Origin: Neisseria musculi
GTDB lineage: Bacteria; Pseudomonadota; Gammaproteobacteria; Burkholderiales; Neisseriaceae
NCBI RefSeq assembly: GCF_014297595.2
Contig: NZ_CP060414.2
Coordinates: 1 to 64,000 of the forward strand
Direction of reading: 5' to 3'
DNA length: 64,000 nucleotides
Positions 48,042-56,436 of the stretch are shown piece by piece; position 1 is the first letter of the stretch, and every line of letters begins with the position of its first letter. Made by a program: the position numbers and the translations under genes. The notes beneath the pieces were generated by a model. The model was not told the origin of the DNA, did not search any database, and saw only the letters and a program-made list of their open reading frames with translations.

Positions 48042-50156
48042 TTAATTGTTTTTTTGAGCTTTGGGCGGGCGTTGCGGGCATTGTTGGGTTAAGGGCGGTG
48101 ATGGCGGGGCGGTATGTTCAGACGGCCTTTGCGCCGGGGCTCTGCCGAGGGTTTCGTTGAGAAATTGCAGGATGCAGGCAAATTCGGCGGCTGTCGCTTC
48201 TTGGGTGGTGTTGCCGGTGTGGCCGCCGTTGGCGGGGGCGTAGAGCCAGGTGCGGGGGCTGCTGCGGCGCAGTTTGCCGTAAAACTTGAGCGCGTGGGCG
48301 GGGTGGACGCGGTCATCACTCAGGCTGGTGGTAATCAGGGCGGGGGGGTAGGTTCGGCCGTCTGAAAGCCGGTGGTAGGGCGAAAGGGCGGCAAGGGCGG
48401 CTGCGGATTGGGGGTGTTCGGGGTGGCCGTATTCTTCAATCCAGCTTGCGCCTGCCGAAAGATAGGGGTAGCGCAGCATATCGGTGAGCGGCATTTCGCA
48501 CACCAGTGCGCCGATTGTTTGCGGTTCGCGCACGAAGGCCGATGCGGTAACCAGGCCGCCATTGCTGCCGCCTTGTATGGCGGTGTGTGCGGGGCTGCTC
48601 AGGCCGCGCGTGTGCAGGTCGCGGACAACGGCAAGCAGATCGTCTGTGCTTTTGTGTTTGTGTATGCCTTGCGCGGCGCGGTGCCAGCGCGGGCCGAACT
48701 CGCCGCCGCCGCGCACGTTGGCCAGCACAAACGATTTGCCCGGTTCGAGCCAGTATTTGCCGATGCTGCCCATGTAGTGCGGCAGCTCGGGCACGGCAAA
48801 GCCGCCGTAAACATAAACCAGCGCGGGGGTGTCGGGGGTGTGGTTTTTGCCGACATGGTAATAAGGTATGCGGGTGCTGTCGGCAGATTCGGCATAAAAC
48901 TGCTGCACTTTGATGCCTTCGGTGTCGAACTGAGGCGGCTGGCGGCGGATAACCGAAAGTTCCATCACGTTGAGATCGAGGGCAAACAGGGTCAGCGGGG
49001 TGGTGAAATCGCCGGCGGCGATATACAGTACATCGCCGCCCCAGGGTTGGTCGGTCAGTTCGAGCGCGCCCTGCGGCAGCGCGGGCAGGGTTTCCTCATG
49101 CCAGCGGCCGTCTGAAAACCGCCATGCTTTCAGACGGCCGGAAACGTTGTCGAGCAGGGTGGCGGCAACGAAGCGTTTGGTGGTTTCCACGCTTTCGAGT
49201 GCCTGCGTTTCGTTGGGGGCAAACAGCAGGTGAGCCGTGCCGGTTTTGCCTTTGTTGAGTTTGACGGCCACAAGGCTGCCGGCGGGATAGCTTTGGTTGG
49301 CGCGCTGCCACGGGCTGTGCAGGTGCAGCAGCAGGTGGCCGGCGAGATAGCCGGAAATTTCGCAGTCTTCGGGCAGGTTGAGGGGCAGGGTTTTGCCGCC
49401 GGGCAGCACTTGCAGATAGGTTTTGGTGTAGAAACCGTGTGCGGCCTCGATTAAATCCAGCGGCGCGCCCTGCGCATCGAGATAACGCCAGGCATTGACC
49501 ATCAGGCCGTCTGAACCGATTCGGTAAACGGATGCGGCTTCTTCAAAACTCTGGCCGCGCTCCACCAGCCACACTTCGCGCGGGTAGCCTGCGGCGGTGG
49601 TTTGCTGCGGATGCCAGGCGGGGCAGACCCACACGCTGTTGAAATCGCGCCAGGCAATGTGGTTTTTGCCGGCGGGAAAATGAAAACCGCCCTCTACCAG
49701 TTTTTGTGCGGCGAGGTCGAATTCGAGCGTGTAGGCCGCATCGCCGCCCGCGCGGCTGAGGCTGATTAACACGCGCTCGGGCTGTTCGACATAATGCGAC
49801 ACCCCATCGAGATAAACGTCATCGCCCAGCACGTTGTCGAAATCGGCCGCCGAAAACAGCGTTTTCCATTCGGGGCAGCCCGAACGGTAGGAAGCCGCAC
49901 TGCACACCCGGTACACGCCTTTCGGGTGTTCGCTGCTTTGGTGGAAATGATACATACGCGCGCGGTGTTCTTGGCAAAACGCAATCTGGCGCGGGTTTTG
50001 CAACTCTTTTACCATTTCGGCAACGGTTTGCCCGAACGCTGCCGATGAGGCAAAGCGCGCCTGCGTTTCGGCGTGGGCTTCGGCGGCGAAACGCAGGGTT
50101 TCGGGGCTGTGCAGGTTTTCTAAAAAAGCATAGGGGTCGCGGGGAGTTTGGTTCAC
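48042..50156 (-). CDS. Prolyl oligopeptidase family serine peptidase (S9A)
   Basis: The protein has about 704 residues. The N-terminal beta-propeller is followed by an alpha/beta-hydrolase domain with nucleophile Ser in QGGSNGGLVTASAF, the Asp region LSDDRVHPAHALKF and His in GGHTGN. It cleaves proline-containing peptides, probably in the cytoplasm since no signal peptide is seen. The start is unclear: a GTG at 50156 just after an uptake sequence, or a TTG at 50186. The C-terminal tail (RPSEHTAPPSPPLTQQ) runs through an uptake sequence and looks like a late extension. Confidence 0.88.
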   Translation of the reverse strand: MNQTPRDPYAFLENLHSPETLRFAAEAHAETQARFASSAAFGQTVAEMVKELQNPRQIAFCQEHRARMYHFHQSSEHPKGVYRVCSAASYRSGCPEWKTLFSAADFDNVLGDDVYLDGVSHYVEQPERVLISLSRAGGDAAYTLEFDLAAQKLVEGGFHFPAGKNHIAWRDFNSVWVCPAWHPQQTTAAGYPREVWLVERGQSFEEAASVYRIGSDGLMVNAWRYLDAQGAPLDLIEAAHGFYTKTYLQVLPGGKTLPLNLPEDCEISGYLAGHLLLHLHSPWQRANQSYPAGSLVAVKLNKGKTGTAHLLFAPNETQALESVETTKRFVAATLLDNVSGRLKAWRFSDGRWHEETLPALPQGALELTDQPWGGDVLYIAAGDFTTPLTLFALDLNVMELSVIRRQPPQFDTEGIKVQQFYAESADSTRIPYYHVGKNHTPDTPALVYVYGGFAVPELPHYMGSIGKYWLEPGKSFVLANVRGGGEFGPRWHRAAQGIHKHKSTDDLLAVVRDLHTRGLSSPAHTAIQGGSNGGLVTASAFVREPQTIGALVCEMPLTDMLRYPYLSAGASWIEEYGHPEHPQSAAALAALSPYHRLSDGRTYPPALITTSLSDDRVHPAHALKFYGKLRRSSPRTWLYAPANGGHTGNTTQEATAAEFACILQFLNETLGRAPAQRPSEHTAPPSPPLTQQCPQRPPKAQKNN

Positions 50157-50186
50157 GGTAGAGGCCGTCTGAAAAGTGAAAATCAA

Positions 50187-50899
50187 GGCGGGATTATAGC
50201 CAATCTGCTGAAAATAAGTATGGGGCGGAGGGCAATGCAGGCCGCATCTTCTCTAAAAAATAAGTCATCGCAGCGCCGGTCTTGCCGCACGATGGGGGAA
50301 GTGATCCGCTGTATTCCGGCAACGGGAAAGCCCCGGCAGGGCAGAAATAAACTCTGCCGCTGCGTTGGCGGCCGGCAAAACCGTTCTCGGGGTGCAGGCG
50401 CAACACCGTATCGGAAACTGCCCGGCAACCGAAATGGCATCATTCGCGATGCCGGCTCTGTTTGCGTACTGCCTTGAACGGCATCGTGCCGTACGGAACC
50501 GGTGCTGCTGCCGTTCAAGCGGCCGGCAAAACCGTTCTCGGGGTGCAGGCGCGACGGTGCCGTGATTATTTTAATGGGGCGGGTTATGCGCCGCCCCTTG
50601 TGCAGGCGGCGACGCGTTCAGACGGCCGCAGAAACTGCTTGCTCCCATCGGGCGGGCAGCCCTGTAGCGCAGAGGGCTGCGGCTGCGGCATTTATGCACT
50701 GTGCCGGTGTCGGAAAAGCAGGCGTTGCGCTGCCGGCAATATGGCAGAACACGGCCGCTGCCCGGCGCCGCCGCAGAAAAGCCGCGCCGCAGCGGTTGAA
50801 CCGCCGTTGCCGATGGCGGTAGAATCTGCCTGCCGCTTCCCGCTTCAGTAGGGCTTTGCGCCCCGCCTGCGGCTGTAATATTCTGAAAAAGTTGAAAAA
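50187..50899. other. GC-rich gene-free region with a 34-bp direct repeat
   Basis: No gene is supported over 700 bases. A GCGGCCGGCAAAACCGTTCT unit extending through CGGGGTGCAGGCGC occurs at 50368-50401 and again at 50519-50552. A single uptake core lies near 50617. It may be a decayed gene upstream of hpt. Confidence 0.45.
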
Positions 50900-51457
50900 A
50901 TGAAAAATATCGAAACCAAACGGCAGCAGGCTCAAGCCATGCTCGACAATGCCGATTTATTGTTTGACGAACAAGCCTGCCGTAGCGCGCTGGTGCGCCT
51001 GGCCGGCGAAATCACTGCCGATTTGGGCAGCAGATACCCGTTTGTTCTGCCGGTGATGGGCGGTGCGGTGGTGTTTACCGGCCAGCTGCTGCCGCTGTTG
51101 GACTTTCCGCTCGATTTTGATTATGTGCATGTTTCGCGCTACGGCGACAAGCTCGAGGGCGGCAGCTTCAACTGGCTGCGCGCGCCGCAGGAGGGCGTGG
51201 CCGGCCGCCATGTGCTGGTGTTGGACGATATTCTCGATGAAGGCCACACAATGGCGGCCATCAAACGGCAGGTGCTCGATTTGGGCGCGGCTTCCTGCGC
51301 CACGGCGGTGTTTGCCGATAAAAACACCGGCAAAGAAAAGCCTGTGCGTGCCGATTATGTGGGCATCAGCGTGCCCGACCGCTATGTGTTCGGCTACGGC
51401 ATGGATGCCGCCGGCGCATGGCGCAACCTCGGCGCGGTATATGCTCTGCGCGGTTAG
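50900..51457 (+). CDS. hpt: Hypoxanthine-guanine phosphoribosyltransferase
   Basis: The 185-residue purine-salvage enzyme has the PRPP-binding motif VLVLDDILDEGHTMAAI, the flexible loop region VSRYGDKLEGGSFNW and the base-binding end DRYVFGYGMD. It makes IMP or GMP from free bases and complements PurH in IMP supply. Confidence 0.93.
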   Translation: MKNIETKRQQAQAMLDNADLLFDEQACRSALVRLAGEITADLGSRYPFVLPVMGGAVVFTGQLLPLLDFPLDFDYVHVSRYGDKLEGGSFNWLRAPQEGVAGRHVLVLDDILDEGHTMAAIKRQVLDLGAASCATAVFADKNTGKEKPVRADYVGISVPDRYVFGYGMDAAGAWRNLGAVYALRG

Positions 51458-51638
51458 CGGCGGGTTTTTCAGACGGCCTGAGCGGCAAATATTCTGTGCA
51501 GGCTGTCTGAAAAAAACTATGCCGTGCCGGCAGGCCGAACCGGGGTTGCGCCGGCCGTCTGAAACACGGTTTGCCGCATTGCCGCGCTTTGCGGCTTAAT
51601 TGGTTGAAAATGAACCCGATCCACCACTGAGATACACC

Positions 51639-52055
51639 ATGATAGGCTTATTAATCATCACGCACGAAGCCATAGGCGAGGCTTACCGCAGCCTGGCGCA
51701 GCATTTCTTTTTCGGCGACACGCCGCAGAATATCCGCATTCTCGGCGTGGGCTCCCACGAAGACCACGACAGCATCATCTCCCGCGCCGCCGCTATGGCG
51801 GCCGAGCTGGACTACGGCTCGGGCGTGCTGATTCTGACCGACATTTTCGGCGCCACCCCCTGCAACGCCGCCCGCCGGTTGGTGGAAAGCGGCAAAACCG
51901 CCATGCTCACCGGCCTGAATGCGCCGATGATGGTGAAAGCTGCCAACTATGCCCCCGCCGCCGGCAATTTGGCCGATTTTACCCGAATGGTCAAAGAAGC
52001 CGCCATTAACGGCATTATCGACATCACCAGCCGGCCCGAAGGATGCTTTGCATGA
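51639..52055 (+). CDS. PTS EIIA component, mannose family
   Basis: The 138-residue protein has the active histidine His9 in LIITHEAIGEA and the EIIA-Man pattern VLILTDIFGATPCNAARRL. It would accept phosphate from HPr. No EIIB, EIIC or EIID gene is present, so it probably works as a regulatory acceptor, as proposed for the incomplete PTS of Neisseria. Its TGA overlaps the ptsH ATG (ATGA). Confidence 0.93.
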   Translation: MIGLLIITHEAIGEAYRSLAQHFFFGDTPQNIRILGVGSHEDHDSIISRAAAMAAELDYGSGVLILTDIFGATPCNAARRLVESGKTAMLTGLNAPMMVKAANYAPAAGNLADFTRMVKEAAINGIIDITSRPEGCFA

Positions 52056-52321
52056 TGAAACAATCCATTGAGATTATCAACAAACTCGGCCTGCACGCGC
52101 GCGCATCGAGCAAATTCACCCAAACCGCCGCGCAGTTTCAAAGCGAGGTGTGGGTCAGCCGCGAAGGCCGGCGCGTAAACGGCAAAAGCATCATGGGGCT
52201 GATGATGCTGGCCGCCGCTCAAGGAACGGTTATCGAGCTGGAAACAGACGGTGCCGATGAAGCGGCAGCCATGCAGGCGCTTACCGCGCTGATTAACGAT
52301 TATTTCGGCGAGGGCGGATAA
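52052..52321 (+). CDS. ptsH: Phosphocarrier protein HPr
   Basis: The 89-residue protein has His15 in KLGLHARAS (phosphorylated by EI) and Ser46 in GKSIMGLMML (the site used by HPr kinase). It is coupled by ATGA overlap to the EIIA gene and by one base spacing to ptsI. HPr kinase is not in the window. Confidence 0.96.
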   Translation: MMKQSIEIINKLGLHARASSKFTQTAAQFQSEVWVSREGRRVNGKSIMGLMMLAAAQGTVIELETDGADEAAAMQALTALINDYFGEGG

Positions 52322-52322
52322 T

Positions 52323-54074
52323 ATGGCCATCGTATTGTACGGCGTGAGCGCAGGCAAAGGCATAGCCATCGGCCGCGCCCATCTGATTACGCGCGGTATG
52401 CACGAAGTGCCGCAATATGATCTGGAACCCGCCGGGATCGAAAGCGAAACGGCGCGATATGAAACGGCCGTGAAAGCCGCCCGCCGCGAGCTGGAGCAGC
52501 TGCGCAGCGCACTGCCCGAAAACGCCCCCACCGAGCTTGGCGCGTTTATTTCGCTGCACCTGATGCTGCTCACCGATGTTACCCTGTCGCGCGAGCCTGT
52601 CGATATTATCGAAGAGCAGCACATCAATGCAGAGTGGGCGCTGAAGCTGCAAACCGACAAGCTCTCCGCCCAGTTTGACGAAATCGATGATGCCTATCTG
52701 CGCGAGCGCAAGCAGGATATGCTCCAAGTGGCCGGGCGCATCCACAACCGGCTGGCCGGCCAGGGCAACGAGCTCAACCTCGAGGGCAGCCTGCTTGGAG
52801 ACACCGTGTTGGTGGCCAACGATATTTCGCCCGCCGACACCGTGTATTTCAAAGAAGAGCGGGTGGCTGCTTTCGTTACCGATATCGGCGGCCCCACCAG
52901 CCACACCGCCATTCTCGGCCGCAGCCTCAACATTCCCTCGGTTATCGGCCTGCACAACGCCCGCAAGCTGATCAGCGAAAACGAATGGGTGATTGTAGAC
53001 GGCATCAACGGCATCTTAATCATCAACCCCGATGAGCCGGTGTTGAAAGAATACCGTGCCCGCGCCCGCGAATACCGCGCCCGCACCCGCGAGCTCAACA
53101 AAATCAAAAAAACCGCCGCCACTACGCAGGACGGCATCAATATCGAACTGCTTGCCAATATCGAATCGCTCGAAGACATCACACGCTTGAACGAAACCGG
53201 GGCAGACGGCGTGGGCTTGTTCCGCAGCGAATTTCTCTATCTCAACCGCGACACCATGCCCTCTGAAGACGAGCAATACGCCGTGTATGCCCGGTTTGTC
53301 AAAAAACTCAAAGGCAAAAGCCTCACCATACGCACCGTGGATTTGGGGGTGGACAAAAACCCGCGCTGGTTTGGCCAAAACACCACCCCCAACGGCAGCC
53401 TCAACCCTGCCCTGGGGCTGACCGGCATCCGTCTGTGCCTGGCCGAGCCGGTGATGTTCCGCACGCAGATGCGCGCTATTTTGCGTGCCGCCGCCCACGG
53501 GCCGGTGAAAATGATGTGGCCGATGATTACCGACACCGCCGAGCTGAAGCAGTGCCTGCTGCATCTGGAAACCGCCAAACGGCAGCTTGCCGAGCGCGAA
53601 GAGTCCTTCGGCGGCATATCGACCGGCTGCATGATAGAAATCCCCGCCGCCGCACTCACCGTGGCCGGCCTGCTCAAACACGTTGATTTCATTTCTATCG
53701 GCACCAACGATTTAATCCAATACACCCTGTCGGTGGATCGCGGCGACGATGCCGTGAGCTATCTCTACCAGCCCGGGCATCCCGCCGTGCTCAAGCTGGT
53801 GCAGCACGTTATCCGCACCGCCAACCGCATGGGCAAAACCGTGTCGGTGTGCGGCGAGATGGCCGGCGACACCCACTATACCCGCCTTTTGCTCGGCATG
53901 GGGCTGCGGCGGTTTTCGATGAACCCCAACAACCTGCTGGCGGTGAAAAATATCGTGCTGCACAGCAACACGCTGGCGCTCGAAAACGAAACCGCCCGCC
54001 TGATGCGCCAGGAAGATCCTGAAAAATTGGAAAAACTGCTTAAAGCCATGAACGCGCAAGAAGAGGCCGTCTGA
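52323..54074 (+). CDS. ptsI: PTS enzyme I
   Basis: The 583-residue PEP-protein phosphotransferase has active His194 in GGPTSHTAILGRSL. The PEP-binding barrel has GVGLFRSEFLYLNRDTMP, the second signature FISIGTNDLIQYTLSVDRGD, and Cys in VSVCGEMAGD. It starts the EI-HPr-EIIA relay. The last codons (Ala-Val-stop) are formed by an uptake sequence, GCC GTC TGA, and its inverted partner makes the terminator. Confidence 0.97.
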   Translation: MAIVLYGVSAGKGIAIGRAHLITRGMHEVPQYDLEPAGIESETARYETAVKAARRELEQLRSALPENAPTELGAFISLHLMLLTDVTLSREPVDIIEEQHINAEWALKLQTDKLSAQFDEIDDAYLRERKQDMLQVAGRIHNRLAGQGNELNLEGSLLGDTVLVANDISPADTVYFKEERVAAFVTDIGGPTSHTAILGRSLNIPSVIGLHNARKLISENEWVIVDGINGILIINPDEPVLKEYRARAREYRARTRELNKIKKTAATTQDGINIELLANIESLEDITRLNETGADGVGLFRSEFLYLNRDTMPSEDEQYAVYARFVKKLKGKSLTIRTVDLGVDKNPRWFGQNTTPNGSLNPALGLTGIRLCLAEPVMFRTQMRAILRAAAHGPVKMMWPMITDTAELKQCLLHLETAKRQLAEREESFGGISTGCMIEIPAAALTVAGLLKHVDFISIGTNDLIQYTLSVDRGDDAVSYLYQPGHPAVLKLVQHVIRTANRMGKTVSVCGEMAGDTHYTRLLLGMGLRRFSMNPNNLLAVKNIVLHSNTLALENETARLMRQEDPEKLEKLLKAMNAQEEAV

Positions 54075-54462
54075 AAGCGTTCAGACGGCCTTTGTTAATC
54101 CTCGCTGCCTTTGGTGATGCCCACGGCTTTGTGGGTATGATGAAGTCGGTGGTGTTTGGGCTTGCAGGCCATATCGTGCCGTGCTTGCCGGGTTTGCCCC
54201 GCTTGTTTTTCCCGCGCAGCGCAACAGATATTTTTGCAGAATGGTTCAAGGCCGTCTGAAACGTTTCAGACGGCCTTTGTTAATCTCCGCCCCTTTGGCG
54301 ATGCCCACGGCTTTGTGGGTGTGATGAAGTCGGTGGTGTTTGAGCTTGCAGGCCATATCGTGCCGTGCTTGCCGGGTTTGCCCCGCTTGTTTTTCCCGCG
54401 CAGCGAAACAGATATTTTTGCAGAATGCTTCAAGGCCGTCTGAAATGTTTCAGACGGCCTTG
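54064..54462. repeat. Tandem duplication of a ~185-bp unit bordered by uptake hairpins
   Basis: Unit 1 (54064-54248) and unit 2 (54249-54432) each start with an inverted uptake pair and share TTTGTTAATC, GATGCCCACGGCTTTGTGGG and ATGAAGTCGGTGGTGTTTG. They also share GCTTGCCGGGTTTGCCCCGC and CAGATATTTTTGCAGAATG. A third hairpin (54433-54462) closes the array. The first hairpin also ends ptsI. The units are almost identical, implying a recent duplication. No protein is recognised. Confidence 0.85.
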
Positions 54463-54581
54463 AACCATGCCGGGCGTATCGTGGTAAACCTGCTTTATTT
54501 TCTGTTGCGGATTTCCGTTACGGCCAAGCCCGCAGTGTGCCGGCGGCCTGCTTTGTGCCGCGCGGCTGCAATAAATTGCCG

Positions 54582-56054
54582 CTAATGGGCATCTTGGCTC
54601 AAATCCACCTGTTCCAGCGGAACTTTGCGCGTTTTGTAGCGCAGTTTGTGGTAGAAATAAAAACTGAAAAATACCGGCAGCCCCATATAGGTGATAATCA
54701 GGCGGTCCCAGTCGAAGTTGCCGTTGAGCACCAGCTCGGTGTCTTGGCCGATAATCACCAGCACACACAAGGCCAGAGCCAGCAGCGAGCCGAAGGGGAA
54801 CCATTTGGCGCGGTATGCGAGCGCGTTCAAATCTTTGCCCTGCGCGACGTAGGCACGGCGGAAACGGTAGTGGCTCACGGCAATGCCCAGCCAGGCGATA
54901 AAGCCGGTCAAACCCGAAGCGGCCAGAATGTATTGGTAAACATTGTCGCTCACCAATTGCAGCGCAAACACCAAGAGCACAACGATGCCGGTGGCCAGCA
55001 GCGACATCACCGGTACGCCCGATGCGTTGGTGCGGGCAAAAATTCTGTAGGCCAGGCCGTCTTTGCCCATGGCGTAGAGCATGCGGGTGGAGGCATACAT
55101 GCCGGAGTTGCCCGCCGATAAAATCGAGGTGAGAATCACGGCGTTCATTACGGCGGCGGCAAAGGCCAGCCCTGCGCGTTCAAATACCAGGGTAAACGGC
55201 GATTTGGCGATTTCGTTTACATCGGCACCCAAAAGCTGCGGGCTGGTGTAGGGAATCAGCAGGCCGATAACCAAAATGGCGAGAATGTAGAAAATCAGAA
55301 TGCGCCAGAAAACCTGTTTCACGGCTTTGGGAATGCTTTTTTCGGGGTTTTCCGACTCGCCGGCGGTGATGCCGATAAGTTCGGTACCCTGAAACGAGAA
55401 GCCGGCAATCAGAAACACGCCCAGCATGGTGAGAAACCTGCCGCCGGTGCCGTCGCCCAAAAACGGTGCATCGCCCATCGTCATGTTGCCCAGCCCCACA
55501 TATTGCCCGCCGAGTATGCCGAAAATGGTGAGTACGCCCACGCCGAGAAACACCATCACGGTAATCACTTTAATCAGCGCAAACCAATATTCCGATTCGC
55601 CGTAAGCCCGCACCGATAATGTGTTGAGTAGGAAAATCATTAAGAAAAACAAAAGGCTCCATGCCCACGGTGCCATAAACCGCATCGGCTCCCAATAGGT
55701 GATGACCACCGCCGCAATTACCACGTCGGCCGCAACCGTAATCACCCAGTTGAACCAGTAGTTCCAGCCCAGCGCGAAACCCAGCGATGGATCGACAAAG
55801 CGCGAGGCGTAGGTGCTGAAAGAGCCGGAAGTGGGCAGATAAGTCGCCATTTCGCCCAAAGAGGTCATTAAAAAATACACCATCAGACCGATGGCGGCAT
55901 AGGCTGCCAGCGCGCCGCCCGGCCCGGCCGCGTTGATGGCGGTGCCGCTGGCCATAAACAGGCCGGTGCCGATGGAGCCGCCGATGGCAATCATGGATAA
56001 GTGCCGCGTTTTCAGACGGCGTTTAACCTGCGTGTTGTGTTGTATATCAGACAT
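54582..56054 (-). CDS. lysP: Lysine-type amino-acid permease (AAT family)
   Basis: The 490-residue protein has about 12 membrane helices. It begins MSDIQHNTQVKRRLKTRHLS. Motifs MIAIGGSIGTGLFMASG, YFLMTSLGEMATYLP, GFSFQGTELIGITAGES, NAVILTSILSAGNSGMY and ASGLTGFIAWLGIAVSHYRF closely follow E. coli LysP. It probably imports lysine with protons, though other basic or neutral amino acids are possible. A long upstream in-frame extension is rejected as non-coding. Confidence 0.9.
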   Translation of the reverse strand: MSDIQHNTQVKRRLKTRHLSMIAIGGSIGTGLFMASGTAINAAGPGGALAAYAAIGLMVYFLMTSLGEMATYLPTSGSFSTYASRFVDPSLGFALGWNYWFNWVITVAADVVIAAVVITYWEPMRFMAPWAWSLLFFLMIFLLNTLSVRAYGESEYWFALIKVITVMVFLGVGVLTIFGILGGQYVGLGNMTMGDAPFLGDGTGGRFLTMLGVFLIAGFSFQGTELIGITAGESENPEKSIPKAVKQVFWRILIFYILAILVIGLLIPYTSPQLLGADVNEIAKSPFTLVFERAGLAFAAAVMNAVILTSILSAGNSGMYASTRMLYAMGKDGLAYRIFARTNASGVPVMSLLATGIVVLLVFALQLVSDNVYQYILAASGLTGFIAWLGIAVSHYRFRRAYVAQGKDLNALAYRAKWFPFGSLLALALCVLVIIGQDTELVLNGNFDWDRLIITYMGLPVFFSFYFYHKLRYKTRKVPLEQVDLSQDAH

Positions 56055-56371
56055 AATAATCCAGGCGGCACACAGCCGTAACGATAAAAAAATCAAGGCG
56101 TGAATGATAACCGAAAAAGTGTGCGCCAGGGCAACCGCAACAGCCGGTGCCGTAATTTTGCGCACATTTGCGCATACACTATGCCGCAGCGCCGGCCGCG
56201 GCCGTCTGAAAGTCGGGCATAAGGCCGTCTGAAACATTCAGACGGCCTCTCTTCCGTAAACACAGCGGGAATGATAGACTGCCGATTTCATATTATTTGA
56301 AGGCATATACTTTTATGGAAGATGCGCAGCAGAGCAGCAATACCGATGCGCTTCGTGTATGTGCCGTTTCC

Positions 56372-56415
56372 ACAGGCAGGCCGAGAAACCATGCGGCCTG
56401 TCTGTTTGTGTTTTT
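56372..56415 (+). promoter_or_regulatory. Terminator-like hairpin in the leader of the TerC gene
   Basis: ACAGGCAGGCCG pairs with CGGCCTGTCTGT around a ~10-base loop and is followed by TTGTGTTTTT. It ends 21 bases before the TerC start codon. The nearest plus-strand gene upstream is ptsI, which already has its own terminator. Premature termination of the TerC mRNA or release of a short RNA is therefore plausible. TerC genes in other bacteria often follow Mn-sensing yybP-ykoY riboswitches, but I do not recognise that consensus here. Confidence 0.5.
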
Positions 56416-56436
56416 AAAATAAGGATTTGAACCGTT

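Noticed and set aside
48372-49115. 247-residue plus-strand frame
   Set aside because: Antisense to the prolyl oligopeptidase catalytic domain; no independent support.
56240-56436. A yybP-ykoY manganese riboswitch before the TerC gene
   Set aside because: The leader and terminator are present, but the conserved core sequence of that riboswitch class is not recognisable. Kept only as a possible attenuator.
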